DNA from: Bacillaceae bacterium Marseille-Q3522
GTDB taxonomy: Bacteria > Bacillota > Bacilli > Bacillales > Cytobacillaceae
Assembly (NCBI GenBank): GCA_017898095.1
Contig: JAGKQJ010000002.1
Location: 1-64,000, forward strand
DNA: 64,000 nucleotides
Reading direction: 5' to 3'
The stretch's first letter is position 1; each line of letters begins with the position of its first letter. Shown piece after piece: positions 30,377-40,262 of the stretch. The notes below the pieces were generated by a model that saw only the letters and a program-made list of their open reading frames with translations, was not told where the DNA came from and did no database searches. A program made the translations under genes and the position numbers.

Positions 30377-31796
30377 AGTCACTGCTTTCCTCTTGTTGCT
30401 GCGGTGCGGCAAACGGCTGTCCCGGAAGCGGTCCGTAAGCATAAGGATTTACTAATGGCAGTTGGCCGGCATTCATTGGCCGGAAAGGAGGCTGATACAC
30501 CGGAGGGCTTCCCGGATTAAAATTTTTAGGTTGTACAGCCGGACCTCCGCCACAGCCACAATCTTCTATACCTTGCACAGGAGCCTGGAGTCCCGGTTGA
30601 AATGGAAACTGGCCAACATTTTCAACGGCTTCATAACCCGGAGCTGCCATTGGAAATGGCGGTGCGGCATAGTGTTGAAATTGCGGTGCGGCACCATCCG
30701 GGAATCCCGGCTGCTGATAACCTCCTGCCTGCCCATAAGCAGGAGTCATATAAGATGCAGTATCTTGGTATGGAGCATAAGGAATTTGCATGCCCATTCC
30801 CGCTCCTTGAATCGCCGGCTGATAAGGAACTTGCTTCATTTCGCTGTAAGCAGATTCTTCCTCATAGAATGAAGAAGATTCATCCATATAGCCTGCTGTA
30901 TTTGCATCAAACGGTTGCTCATACGGTTGCTGTAAAGTCGGACTGACACTTTGCAACGGTTGTTGGTATGATTGTTGATAATGCTTATCATATGGCTGAT
31001 GAAATGGTTGCTGAAATGGTTGCTGGAATGGTTGCTGGAATGGTTGCTGGAATGGAGCTTGCTGTTGATAAGGTGCTTGCTGAAAAGGATCCACACAAAC
31101 CGGTTCACAAAACACAGGGGGATGCATAACCGGTGACACCGGATAACATTCCGACTGATAATACGGATATGGCGGTTGTTCCTGAATTCCCTGTACTTCA
31201 GGCTCACTTTCATACTCAGGACTTTCTGCCGCCGGGAGCTTTTCCTGCGGAAAAATATTTGCAGGTTTCTCGGGTAAAACCGGATGTTGCGGCTGAACGG
31301 ATACGTTTGCCATGTTCATCATATAATAATTGTTAATATCGATTTCAGGAATAACCGGTTTTGGCATTTTTGGAATGTACGGCTGCTTTGCTGCTTCTTT
31401 TTTCACTTCTTTTAACGGTGCAGGCTTTTCCACAACCGGTGCCGCTTTAGGTATTTCTTTTTCAACTGGCTTTTCTTTCTCATATACCGGTTTTGCAATC
31501 GGTTTTTCTTTCTCATATACCGGTTTGACAATCGGCTTTTCTTTTTCATATGCAGGTTTTACAGCCGGCTGTTCATTTTCATACGCTGGTTTTACAGCCG
31601 GCTTCTCTTTGATAGCCAGCGGCGCTTCTTTCATAGCGTTTGCGCCTGTTACAGGTACTTTTATTTTCATCCCGGGCATGATCATATCTGGATTGCTGAG
31701 TTGCGAATTCAATTTCTTCAACTCTTCAAAATGAACACCATACTTCTTGGCGATTTTCCAAAGAGTGTCTCCTTTCTGTACGATATGGATCTTCAC
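30366..31796 (-). CDS. safA: Spore coat assembly protein SafA
   Basis: This 476-residue spore morphogenetic protein has an N-terminal LysM domain (residues 1-48: VQKGDTLWKIAKKYGV, MIMPGMKIKVP) that targets the cortex-coat interface. A long low-complexity part follows, with at least three EKEKP-[IV]-[VA]-KPVY units (about 70-115) and a block of QQPF repeats (about 255-290). The rest is rich in Pro, Gln and Tyr, and a CGCGGG cluster lies near 430. B. subtilis SafA is 387 residues, so this one is longer through repeats. Start is GTG after AGGAGGG. It overlaps the kinase-like gene. Confidence 0.92.
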   Translation of the reverse strand: MKIHIVQKGDTLWKIAKKYGVHFEELKKLNSQLSNPDMIMPGMKIKVPVTGANAMKEAPLAIKEKPAVKPAYENEQPAVKPAYEKEKPIVKPVYEKEKPIAKPVYEKEKPVEKEIPKAAPVVEKPAPLKEVKKEAAKQPYIPKMPKPVIPEIDINNYYMMNMANVSVQPQHPVLPEKPANIFPQEKLPAAESPEYESEPEVQGIQEQPPYPYYQSECYPVSPVMHPPVFCEPVCVDPFQQAPYQQQAPFQQPFQQPFQQPFQQPFHQPYDKHYQQSYQQPLQSVSPTLQQPYEQPFDANTAGYMDESSSFYEEESAYSEMKQVPYQPAIQGAGMGMQIPYAPYQDTASYMTPAYGQAGGYQQPGFPDGAAPQFQHYAAPPFPMAAPGYEAVENVGQFPFQPGLQAPVQGIEDCGCGGGPAVQPKNFNPGSPPVYQPPFRPMNAGQLPLVNPYAYGPLPGQPFAAPQQQEESSDYDD

Positions 31797-31970
31797 TATG
31801 TTTCCCTCCTATGCATAAGTCCATATATTGTATGAAGGAATGGGCAAATTGCGATTCATCTTCTAAAAAACTTTATGCGTTTTTCAAAAAAATATGATTG
31901 GTTCCCTTTTTTCCTTTCGTGTATCTTATATAATAAAGATGTACTAAAAGCAGAAGAAGGAGGAATAATA

Positions 31971-32513
31971 TTGACAGAGCAAAAAAAAATTCTCGGTGAG
32001 GAAAGAAGAACCCTTCTGCTGGAATGGTTAAAAAAGAGTCGTACCCCTTTAACAGGCACAGAATTAGCAAAGAAGGTAAATGTAAGCAGACAAGTAATTG
32101 TCGGTGACATGACGCTCTTAAAAGCACGAAAAGAACCAATTATTGCAACCAGTCAAGGCTACTTATATTTACATACAGCACAGGCAGACGAAATTTTTGA
32201 AAGAACGGTTGCTTGTTATCATACACCGCAAAGAACAGAAGAAGAACTTAACTTATTGGTTGACTTAGGTATCACAGTTAAAGATGTAAAAATTGAGCAC
32301 CCTATTTATGGAGATTTGACTGCTTCGATTATGGTTTCGAATCGCAAGGAAGTACGGCAATTTATTGAAAAAGTTGTAAAAACAAAAGCCTCCTACTTAT
32401 CGGTATTGACAAAAGGCTACCATCTTCATACGATTTCCGCCGCTTCTGAACATGCTTTAGATGAGGCAGAACAAGCATTAAAAAAGCACAAATTCTTAAT
32501 TGACACAAAGTGA
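31971..32513 (+). CDS. niaR: NiaR, NAD biosynthesis transcriptional repressor
   Basis: This 180-residue protein (YrxA family) has an N-terminal helix-turn-helix (LTGTELAKKVNVSRQVIVGD, residues 22-42) and a C-terminal 3H domain with the histidines HTPQ, HPIYGD and HLHTISA that binds metal and nicotinic acid. The start is TTG at 31971 with a perfect GGAGG before it; the open frame upstream is not used. In B. subtilis niaR adjoins the nadB and nifS operons, which are absent here, so its targets must lie elsewhere. It diverges from safA. Confidence 0.92.
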   Translation: MTEQKKILGEERRTLLLEWLKKSRTPLTGTELAKKVNVSRQVIVGDMTLLKARKEPIIATSQGYLYLHTAQADEIFERTVACYHTPQRTEEELNLLVDLGITVKDVKIEHPIYGDLTASIMVSNRKEVRQFIEKVVKTKASYLSVLTKGYHLHTISAASEHALDEAEQALKKHKFLIDTK

Positions 32514-32624
32514 TAAACAGAGGTCAGAAAACCGCTTTACTCTTTAGTAATCATTATCAAAAATCTATCTTTTCATTTCGCTTCAGACTTAAGTGAACTC
32601 ATTTCAGTATACTGAAACTTTGGG

Positions 32625-32706
32625 GAATCAGGTGGAGACTCTACTCCGCCTGATTGGGAAATCCCACCTACGCTTCGCTTAGAAGTGGGAGTCTTAACCC
32701 TTAAAA
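32625..32706 (-). repeat. Repeat family R2, inverted copy
   Basis: This element of about 80 bp is the inverted counterpart of 20146-20226, with the two hairpins ATCAGGTGGAG/CTCCGCCTGAT and CCCACCTACGCTTCGCTTAGAAGTGGG split by a short A/T linker. It lies between the convergent genes niaR and pheA. Confidence 0.85.
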
Positions 32707-32715
32707 ACATTCAAA

Positions 32716-32758
32716 AATAAAAATACCGGCAAGGTCCAAGCCTTACCGGCATTTTTAT
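32716..32758. terminator. Bidirectional terminator between niaR and pheA
   Basis: An 11 bp stem (TACCGGCAAGG against CCTTACCGGCA, with two wobble pairs) is flanked by A-rich sequence on one side and T-rich on the other. It can serve both convergent genes. Confidence 0.85.
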
Positions 32759-33610
32759 TTAAGTTAATTGGAAGTAAGGATAGCTGCCCAATACATCTAC
32801 TTTACAATCCAACACCTCTAATTCTGCGATTGCTCCGGGGATAAGCACGTCATCCATTTTCCTGTCAATATCGATAATAAAAAAATAATTACCTAAACCT
32901 GTTTTCGTCGGCCGCGATTCAATTTTTATTAAATTGAGCTGTCTCCATGCAAATGCGGAGAGGACTTGATGCAGCGCACCGGATCGGTCAAGAGGCAATG
33001 TAATCATTAATGTTGTTTTATAACCTTTAAAGGCTGCAGTTTTCATCGGCAATTCCGGTGATTTTTTTGCTAAAATAATAAACCGGGTATGATTAAAATC
33101 AAAATCATGAATATTCCGCTTCACGATTTCCAGACCATATTCCTGTGCGGCTAACTCATTGGCAATCGCGGCAATTGCGTTTTCCTTATGCTGCTTTACA
33201 AATTGTGCTGCCGCAGCGGTGGAAGTTGTATTTTCACAAGGTACACCCTTTAGCTCACGATGCAGAAATTTATGGCATTGTGCAATCGCATGTGCATGAC
33301 TAAAGACTTTTTCTATTTTACCCCAATCATTCACATGTCGGGGATGTACCATTAGATGCTGCTGAATCGGAACCGTAACCTCCCCCTCAATCGGCAAATG
33401 CGCTTCATGAATCAAATAATCAAGTGTTATATTAACCGAACCCTCTAACGTATTTTCCAATGGTACGACAGACAAATTCACTTCATCCTTTAATACTGCA
33501 TCAATACAAATCGGGATTGTTGAATACGGAATTGCATCAGCAGCCGGAAATATACCGCGTACTGCTAAATCTGAAAATGTTGCTTTTGGTCCCAGATAAC
33601 CTACTTTCAA
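32759..33610 (-). CDS. pheA: Prephenate dehydratase
   Basis: The 283-residue enzyme converts prephenate to phenylpyruvate in phenylalanine synthesis. It starts (TTG) KVGYLGPKATFSDLAV and has the catalytic sequences VPLENTLEGSV near 57 and NHTRFIILAKK near 175, then a C-terminal ACT domain with RSGALHQVLSAFAW and ESRPTK for feedback control. TTG 33610 follows AGGAG and matches family N-termini better than the open frame to 33637. It follows pheB. Confidence 0.95.
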   Translation of the reverse strand: MKVGYLGPKATFSDLAVRGIFPAADAIPYSTIPICIDAVLKDEVNLSVVPLENTLEGSVNITLDYLIHEAHLPIEGEVTVPIQQHLMVHPRHVNDWGKIEKVFSHAHAIAQCHKFLHRELKGVPCENTTSTAAAAQFVKQHKENAIAAIANELAAQEYGLEIVKRNIHDFDFNHTRFIILAKKSPELPMKTAAFKGYKTTLMITLPLDRSGALHQVLSAFAWRQLNLIKIESRPTKTGLGNYFFIIDIDRKMDDVLIPGAIAELEVLDCKVDVLGSYPYFQLT

Positions 33611-33696
33611 AAATATTCTCTCCTGTCCTCTTTCCATCTTATAACGTACAAATATTGTATAATATTGGATGATTTCTGATTTATTTTAATAAACAG

Positions 33697-34140
33697 TCAG
33701 GCACCTGTTCCAAGAATTTCAACTTTCGCGACGAATTCAAGTTGTTTGAGTTTTGTAAGCAATTGATCGATATCAATATCCATTTCACTGACATCCAATG
33801 ATAAAGTAACATTCGCCCTTCCTTGGAGAGGAATCGTTTGGTGTATCGTTAATACATTGCATCTCGAAGCTGCTACTACTTGTAACAAATTCGATAAAGT
33901 ACCGGAACGGTCCTCCAGATGAAAAAACAAACTGATCAGCCGCTCTTTAATAATCGTATGGAAGGGAAACACGGTATCACGATATTTATAAAAGGCACTT
34001 CTGCTAAGGTCTACTTTTTGTACGGCATCCCAAACAGAATTTGCTTTCCTTCTCTCCAGCAGTACCTTTGCTTCTAACGTTTTTTTCATTGCCTCAGGCA
34101 AGACATCTTCACGGACTAAATAAAATTTTTTATTACCCAC
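33697..34140 (-). CDS. pheB: ACT domain protein PheB
   Basis: The 147-residue protein has an N-terminal part with [16 protein letters not shown] and a C-terminal ACT domain (about 70-147: [21 protein letters not shown]-type, split here). It lies between obgE and pheA, as in B. subtilis. It was once thought to be a chorismate mutase, but no catalytic residues are apparent; an amino acid sensing role is more likely. GTG start after AAGGAGGG. Confidence 0.9.
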   Translation of the reverse strand: MGNKKFYLVREDVLPEAMKKTLEAKVLLERRKANSVWDAVQKVDLSRSAFYKYRDTVFPFHTIIKERLISLFFHLEDRSGTLSNLLQVVAASRCNVLTIHQTIPLQGRANVTLSLDVSEMDIDIDQLLTKLKQLEFVAKVEILGTGA

Positions 34141-34280
34141 TCCGATCCCTCCTTAAGGGAATAGCTTTTCTTTATCTTATCATAAATTAAGAGAAAAGAC
34201 CTATAACTCCTGAAGAACAATAGGAAAAATTTCTTAATCAGACGAAGAAAACCTCCGCCTGTTTTCCCATAAAGGATTGC

Positions 34281-35636
<1,356 letters not shown>

Positions 35637-35641
35637 TCAGC

Positions 35642-36190
35642 TTATTCACATGAACGATATGGCACGAAAAATTTCAATACTAATTCTTCATTTGACATTT
35701 CCTGTACTTCAACCTGCAGTTTTTTTGTTTGTTTACTTTGCAAAAATTGCGAGATTTTCTCTTTATCTTCTATTATTCCACGGAAATCGAAAAAAAAACG
35801 AACACCTTCCGGCAACGGCTCCAACGACAGGAACAGATGATTATGATAAAAAGCTTTTACGCTTGTATGTAAACATGTAAAAAACACCTTTGTCCATTCA
35901 GTCAGTAATGAGTCATCTAAATGGTTTACTTTTGAATCGTTTAGCACTTCGTATTCCGTTTGAAAATAATAATCTGCCCAATTTGAACATAAAATAAACG
36001 CAGCAAATTGGGGGATATTCATATTAGACAGTTTTGCTTCCTCTCTGGATTCATATACAATTTCATCGATAATCTCCATCGCCCGCTCAATGCGATTCAT
36101 GGCGATGTTGCCTTTTATTAATTGTATTTTATTTAACCAGTCATGACGAGAGTGACGCAACACTTCGACAAGGTTCCATTCCTTTTCCAT
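35642..36190 (-). CDS. spo0B: Sporulation initiation phosphotransferase Spo0B
   Basis: This 182-residue protein passes the phosphate from Spo0F to Spo0A. The H-box LRHSRHDWLNKIQLIKGN is near residue 12, with the phosphorylated histidine in SRHDW. The C-terminal degenerate ATPase-like domain ends near the stop. ATG 36190 has AGGAGTG upstream and is preferred over the open frame to 36217. The place between rpmA and obg is canonical. Confidence 0.93.
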   Translation of the reverse strand: MEKEWNLVEVLRHSRHDWLNKIQLIKGNIAMNRIERAMEIIDEIVYESREEAKLSNMNIPQFAAFILCSNWADYYFQTEYEVLNDSKVNHLDDSLLTEWTKVFFTCLHTSVKAFYHNHLFLSLEPLPEGVRFFFDFRGIIEDKEKISQFLQSKQTKKLQVEVQEMSNEELVLKFFVPYRSCE

Positions 36191-36286
36191 ATATGCACTC
36201 CTACTTTTGACACTCACTTGCTGTTAGTATACCAAAAAAGTTTCTAAGCGTAAGCAATTACATGAAGAAAAAACTTTATCTCCGGC

Positions 36287-36617
36287 TTTTTTATCGCAGA
36301 TTAAGGGGCAGTAATACCCCCGCCTCAAAAATAGAGGTGAAACCAATCATTTTAGGCGGGGGATAAACTGCCCCTAAAAGCCCGATTGGTGAAATAAGAT
36401 TTTTCTTAGAGCTTCAGCTCTTAGAAAAATCAGTCAGGCTCCGCGTGATAAGAATTTTCTTTGGGCTTTAGCCCTTAGAAAATTCAATCGGGCTCCGCGC
36501 GGCTAACCATCAGTGGGGGATGAAGGCCGACTAAGATCTCAGGCGTCCTGTTGCAACGTCGGCACTAGTACGTCCTGTACGTCGGAAACCCCCCACTGAT
36601 GGAAGTTTCACTTTTTA
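36287..36617 (-). repeat. Repeat family R1, expanded copy C
   Basis: This is an inverted copy relative to A and B. The middle hairpin module is present twice in tandem, one like copy B (GAGCTTCAGCTC) and one like copy A (GGGCTTTAGCCC). The loop of the CCATCAGTGGGG hairpin is enlarged by about 70 bp that carry the direct repeat CGTCCTGT-ACGTCGG (36544-36562 and 36571-36585). It fills most of the 457 bp gap between rpmA and spo0B. Confidence 0.9.
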
Positions 36618-36626
36618 TTTTTCGGT

Positions 36627-36664
36627 AAAAAAAAACTCCAACCATTTATGTGATTGGAGTTTTG
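36627..36664 (-). terminator. Terminator after rpmA
   Basis: ACTCCAA/TTGGAGT stem with an AT-rich loop is followed on the minus strand by a run of eight or more T, ten bases after the rpmA stop. Confidence 0.85.
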
Positions 36665-36674
36665 TTAAGAAGGA

Positions 36675-36965
36675 TTATGCTTCTTGCGCTTCCGGATAAA
36701 CACTTACTTGCTTGCGGTCACGGCCGATTCGCTCGAATTTCACGACACCGTCCACTTTCGCATACAAAGTATCATCACCGCCGCGTCCTACGTTCACACC
36801 AGGATAAATTTTTGTGCCGCGTTGACGGTATAGAATAGATCCGCCGCTTACGAATTGTCCATCTGCTCTTTTCGCTCCAAGACGTTTAGAGATTGAATCA
36901 CGGCCGTTCTTTGTAGAACCAACCCCTTTTTTAGAAGCGAAAAACTGAAGATCTAATTTCAACAT
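36675..36965 (-). CDS. rpmA: Ribosomal protein bL27
   Basis: This 96-residue protein of the large subunit reaches toward the peptidyl transferase centre. It has the Firmicute N-terminal extension MLKLDLQFF before [14 protein letters not shown]. That extension is removed by the Prp protease, encoded just upstream. Normal length. It is in the rplU-prp-rpmA operon. Confidence 0.98.
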   Translation of the reverse strand: MLKLDLQFFASKKGVGSTKNGRDSISKRLGAKRADGQFVSGGSILYRQRGTKIYPGVNVGRGGDDTLYAKVDGVVKFERIGRDRKQVSVYPEAQEA

Positions 36966-37310
36966 TTAATTCACCTCCTGCTTGCTAATAGTTATTTTTA
37001 CATGCTTGCCGAACTCTTCTTCAATTGATTTTAACGATACAACCATGGCTTCCAAAAGCAGCTGCACTTTCTCCTGCGTTTCTGCCGGCAGATCATCCGG
37101 AAATTCGCAGCGGAGAAAACCGCTTTCTGTCTGCTCGATTTCAGGCTCAATGCCTGTTAGTGCGATCACAGCATTCACACTCCCAAAAGAAACAGCCGAT
37201 ACGCCGGCACAGACGATGTCATTGCCTTTCTTGGCATAAAAAGCGTGACCGCTAATTGCAAAGGATTGAATAAAGCCGGCTTTGGTTCGGTTAATGTCTA
37301 TCTTAATCAT
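36966..37310 (-). CDS. prp: Ribosomal-processing cysteine protease Prp
   Basis: The 114-residue protease cuts the N-terminal extension of bL27. The catalytic histidine is in SGHAFYAKKG near residue 22 and the cysteine is in NDIVCAGVSAVSFG near 34. ATG 37310 (MIKIDINRT) is preferred, though a TTG at 37319 is also in frame. It stops one base before the rpmA ATG, so the two are coupled; this keeps protease and substrate together. Confidence 0.95.
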   Translation of the reverse strand: MIKIDINRTKAGFIQSFAISGHAFYAKKGNDIVCAGVSAVSFGSVNAVIALTGIEPEIEQTESGFLRCEFPDDLPAETQEKVQLLLEAMVVSLKSIEEEFGKHVKITISKQEVN

Positions 37311-37321
37311 CACAAACAACC

Positions 37322-37630
37322 TTATGCATTAATTTTTTCAATCACGACTTTTGTATATGGCTGGCGATGACCTTGTTTTTTACGATAATTTTTCTTCGGT
37401 TTATACTTGAAAACAGTGATTTTTTTCCCGCGACCATGCTTTTCTACTTTCGCTGTAACGGTAGCACCTTCGACGAGCGGGCTGCCGACTTTTACGTCAG
37501 ATCCGCCAACAAATAGAACTTTATCAAATGTAACCGTTTCGCCTTGATCGGCAGGCAGCTTTTCAATGTAGATTGCCTGACCTTCTTCAACTTTCAACTG
37601 TTTTCCGCCGGTTTCAATAATTGCGTACAT
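37322..37630 (-). CDS. rplU: Ribosomal protein bL21
   Basis: The 102-residue large-subunit protein has [17 protein letters not shown] at the start and [13 protein letters not shown] at the end, both typical. First gene of rplU-prp-rpmA, with AAGGAGGTG before the ATG and a structured leader upstream. Confidence 0.98.
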   Translation of the reverse strand: MYAIIETGGKQLKVEEGQAIYIEKLPADQGETVTFDKVLFVGGSDVKVGSPLVEGATVTAKVEKHGRGKKITVFKYKPKKNYRKKQGHRQPYTKVVIEKINA

Positions 37631-37637
37631 GCACTTG

Positions 37638-37741
37638 CACCTCCTTATAAACTAAGACTCGCCATAACAGGCGTTTTGCATTCCATGCAAACACTTATAA
37701 CCTGGTCTGTGCGGTTGTAGCACGGGTGCTACAAACATAAC
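37638..37741 (-). promoter_or_regulatory. L21-type mRNA leader of rplU
   Basis: About 100 bases between promoter and rplU form three hairpins: TGTAGCAC-CC-GTGCTACA, TGCATGGAATGCA and CGCCTGTTATGGCG. Firmicutes carry the conserved L21 leader in this position, thought to be an autoregulatory binding site. Assignment is by position and structure; I could not run a covariance search. Confidence 0.8.
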
Positions 37742-37747
37742 GTGAAA

Positions 37748-37777
37748 ATTCTATCATACTTTACCGGTATGTGTCAA
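37748..37777 (-). promoter_or_regulatory. Putative sigma-A promoter of rplU operon
   Basis: The minus strand shows TTGACA and TAGAAT with 18 bp between them, placed just upstream of the L21 leader. Confidence 0.7.
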
Positions 37778-37920
37778 TTCCAAATTTGCTACTAAAAAAG
37801 TTAATGAATAAAAAGTAAGATTCGCAGCTTTTGATTGGCGACTTTTTATTGCGAAATATTTTAGAACTGGTTTTCAATCATTTTTATTAACTAGAAATAA
37901 TTGGTGATGTAGAATGTTTT

Positions 37921-39336
37921 CTATATAACCCTGCCAATTAAATATGCTGGTTTTGGTGATGCATAAGGGAAAAAGACCAATTTGATGCCAAGATATGCCT
38001 CAAAATCTTTTTTAAAGAAATTATCTGCACCGCAAAAAGCATTTATAACATCTTCTGTAGCTTGAATATGGATTTTTTCCGCATCACTGCCGCGGTACTG
38101 GAATAATTCACGTTCTAATTGAAAGGCGGCGGTTTCAGCACTTTTGACGTGGCCTGTCCCTGCACAAGTGGGGCAGATGTCCGTTGTCGTTTCTAATATC
38201 GAAACTTTTGTTTTTTTTCTCGTTAATTGCAGAATTCCAAGCGGTGTAAAGCCAATTATTTTCTTTTGCCGGTCATCCTCTTGTAAAGCCTGTTGAAAGA
38301 CACTGCTAATATACCGGCGGTCACGCTCCTCTTCCATATCGATAAAATCAATCAGGATCATGCCGGCAAGATCGCGCAGCCTTATTTGCCGTGCAGCTTC
38401 CAGCGCAGCCATTTTATTTGTCTTTCTCACGGTATCTGCTAATTGTCTTTTCCCGGAATATTTCCCGGTATTGACATCGATAACCGTTAACGCCTCTGCT
38501 TCATCAAACACTAAGTATGCCCCGTTTTTAAGCCACACGATTCTTTTACAAACCTTTTCCAACTCATGCTCTAAATGATACTCGGAAAACAGCGGATTTT
38601 TTTCTTGGTAAAAAAGCAGCTTTGCTTCCGGGAATTTTTTCTTTAATCTTTGGTAATAGTTCTTCTCATCAATGATTATTTCATCGATCCGCTGTTTTTT
38701 TATCAATTCAGTAATAGAAGCGAGAAAATGGTCATGTTGATAAATAGTTTGCGGCTTGGCCGCATGTATCGCTTTCTTTTTCAGCACTTCGTACTGCAGG
38801 CGCAATTCACCAAGTTCCGCTTCAATTTCCGCGGTATTTGCAGCTTCACAGGCTGTGCGAAATATAAGGCCTTCCTCTTCTTTTTTCCATTCCTGGCCTG
38901 TTTTCCGCCAAAAATCTCTTTGCTCCGTGTCTGTCATTTTTTTCGAGACCGCAACATATCTTCCTGACGGCATATAAATAAGGTATTCCCCCGATAATTC
39001 AATGATTGCACTCAGCCGCGGCTTTTTGATACCTGTTGCATCTTTCTCAATTTGCACCATTATTTTTTCCCCCTGATGCAAATAGTGTGAAATTGATTTA
39101 TCATGCTGCAGATAACCGGGGAGCTTATTGCGATGCAAATATCCGCTCATCCCGTTTCCGATATCGACAAATGCAGCGTTCATTCCCGGAAGCACTTTTA
39201 CGACCGTCCCCCAATAAATATTTCCGATGTTGGACAGCTGTTGGGGCTGGCTGATCGAAAGTCTGTCTATTTTTCCGTCTTTAACTAAGACAACGCGTTT
39301 TTCTCTCGTTAAAGCATTAATGATTAACTGATTCAA
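37921..39336 (-). CDS. Ribonuclease E/G family endoribonuclease
   Basis: This 471-residue RNase G-like protein has an S1 RNA-binding domain (about 25-110: NIYWGTVVKVLPGMNAAFVDIG), catalytic residues in VIDVNTGKYSG near 290 and MILIDFIDMEEERDR near 333, and a zinc-link sequence CPTCAGTGHV near 393. It is present in many Bacillaceae beside spoIVFB but absent from B. subtilis. TTG 39336 (LNQLIINALTREKRV) after GTGAGG is preferred over GTG 39375. Confidence 0.92.
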   Translation of the reverse strand: MNQLIINALTREKRVVLVKDGKIDRLSISQPQQLSNIGNIYWGTVVKVLPGMNAAFVDIGNGMSGYLHRNKLPGYLQHDKSISHYLHQGEKIMVQIEKDATGIKKPRLSAIIELSGEYLIYMPSGRYVAVSKKMTDTEQRDFWRKTGQEWKKEEEGLIFRTACEAANTAEIEAELGELRLQYEVLKKKAIHAAKPQTIYQHDHFLASITELIKKQRIDEIIIDEKNYYQRLKKKFPEAKLLFYQEKNPLFSEYHLEHELEKVCKRIVWLKNGAYLVFDEAEALTVIDVNTGKYSGKRQLADTVRKTNKMAALEAARQIRLRDLAGMILIDFIDMEEERDRRYISSVFQQALQEDDRQKKIIGFTPLGILQLTRKKTKVSILETTTDICPTCAGTGHVKSAETAAFQLERELFQYRGSDAEKIHIQATEDVINAFCGADNFFKKDFEAYLGIKLVFFPYASPKPAYLIGRVI

Positions 39337-39395
39337 TCTGAAATCCTCACTTTCACCGGCTGTAAATCCGCTCACAGTTCATTCTCTCATTATGA

Positions 39396-40262
39396 TTAGT
39401 ACCGGGAAAGAAAGTCAACCATTTTCACATCGATTGTTTTTTGGGAAAAGAAGGCATATAGCAATTCATTTTCATCGATTATACCCGTTTCTTTTCCACT
39501 ATTATTAATGACAATTTGGTGTTTTACCCCGCGGCGAAACCTTGCAAAAACATCAATAATCCGCTCTTCCTCAGCCGCATCAATCCTTTTTAACGCGCGG
39601 ATGGAACTCTTTTTCCCATAATGGCGTTCTAATAAAAAACGTAAAAATACATAATACTGCTGGCGCCATTCAAGGTAAAGCGAGAATCCGAGAAAAATAA
39701 CGACTATCCAAATATTCAGATGTAAAGGGGCGTACAGAACGGTAATTGCTGCAATAACTACTACGTTCACGCTTGACAGAATTAACACGAGACGGTGGGC
39801 GGATAAAAAAGAAGCTTTTTTACAAAAAAATAGAAAAAGCAGTTTTCCACCGTCAAGCGGCCAAATCGGCAGCAGATTTACCGCTAATATCATTATATTA
39901 AAATCGATAAATTGATGAACATACCTCTCCGGGATCATCCCGTTAATAAACAGTAAACAGGCAAGCCCGATCAGCCAAATATGCTGCAGCGGTCCAGCCA
40001 AAATTACGAACAATTCCTCTTTGAACGGACGATTCCCATGTTCATCCATCTCCGCCACCCCGCCAAATGGAAGCAGCGATATTTTTTTTATCCGCCATGA
40101 AAAATGGACTGCCACTGCTGCGTGACCCAGCTCATGAAATAAAATAATCACCATTAGCATACATAACGGGATAAAGTTAGCGGTTATTACAGATAGAAAT
40201 ATCATCACCCATAATAATGGATGAACGTGGATATAAGTGAAAATGCGTATCCACTTATTCAA
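39396..40262 (-). CDS. spoIVFB: Sporulation intramembrane protease SpoIVFB
   Basis: This 288-residue site-2 zinc protease processes pro-sigma-K in the mother cell. The metal site HELGH is at residues 43-47, and the third ligand is in LLPIWPLDGGK near 135. Several membrane segments are followed by a C-terminal CBS domain (about 225-288) that senses ATP. Start is TTG overlapping the spoIVFA stop by 8 bp. Confidence 0.96.
   Translation of the reverse strand: MNKWIRIFTYIHVHPLLWVMIFLSVITANFIPLCMLMVIILFHELGHAAVAVHFSWRIKKISLLPFGGVAEMDEHGNRPFKEELFVILAGPLQHIWLIGLACLLFINGMIPERYVHQFIDFNIMILAVNLLPIWPLDGGKLLFLFFCKKASFLSAHRLVLILSSVNVVVIAAITVLYAPLHLNIWIVVIFLGFSLYLEWRQQYYVFLRFLLERHYGKKSSIRALKRIDAAEEERIIDVFARFRRGVKHQIVINNSGKETGIIDENELLYAFFSQKTIDVKMVDFLSRY

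Noticed and set aside
31330-31734. 134-codon open frame on the plus strand opposite safA, rich in GFSFSYTGF repeats
   Set aside because: It is the antisense reading of the EKEKP repeats of safA; there is no ribosome site and the repeat pattern is a by-product.
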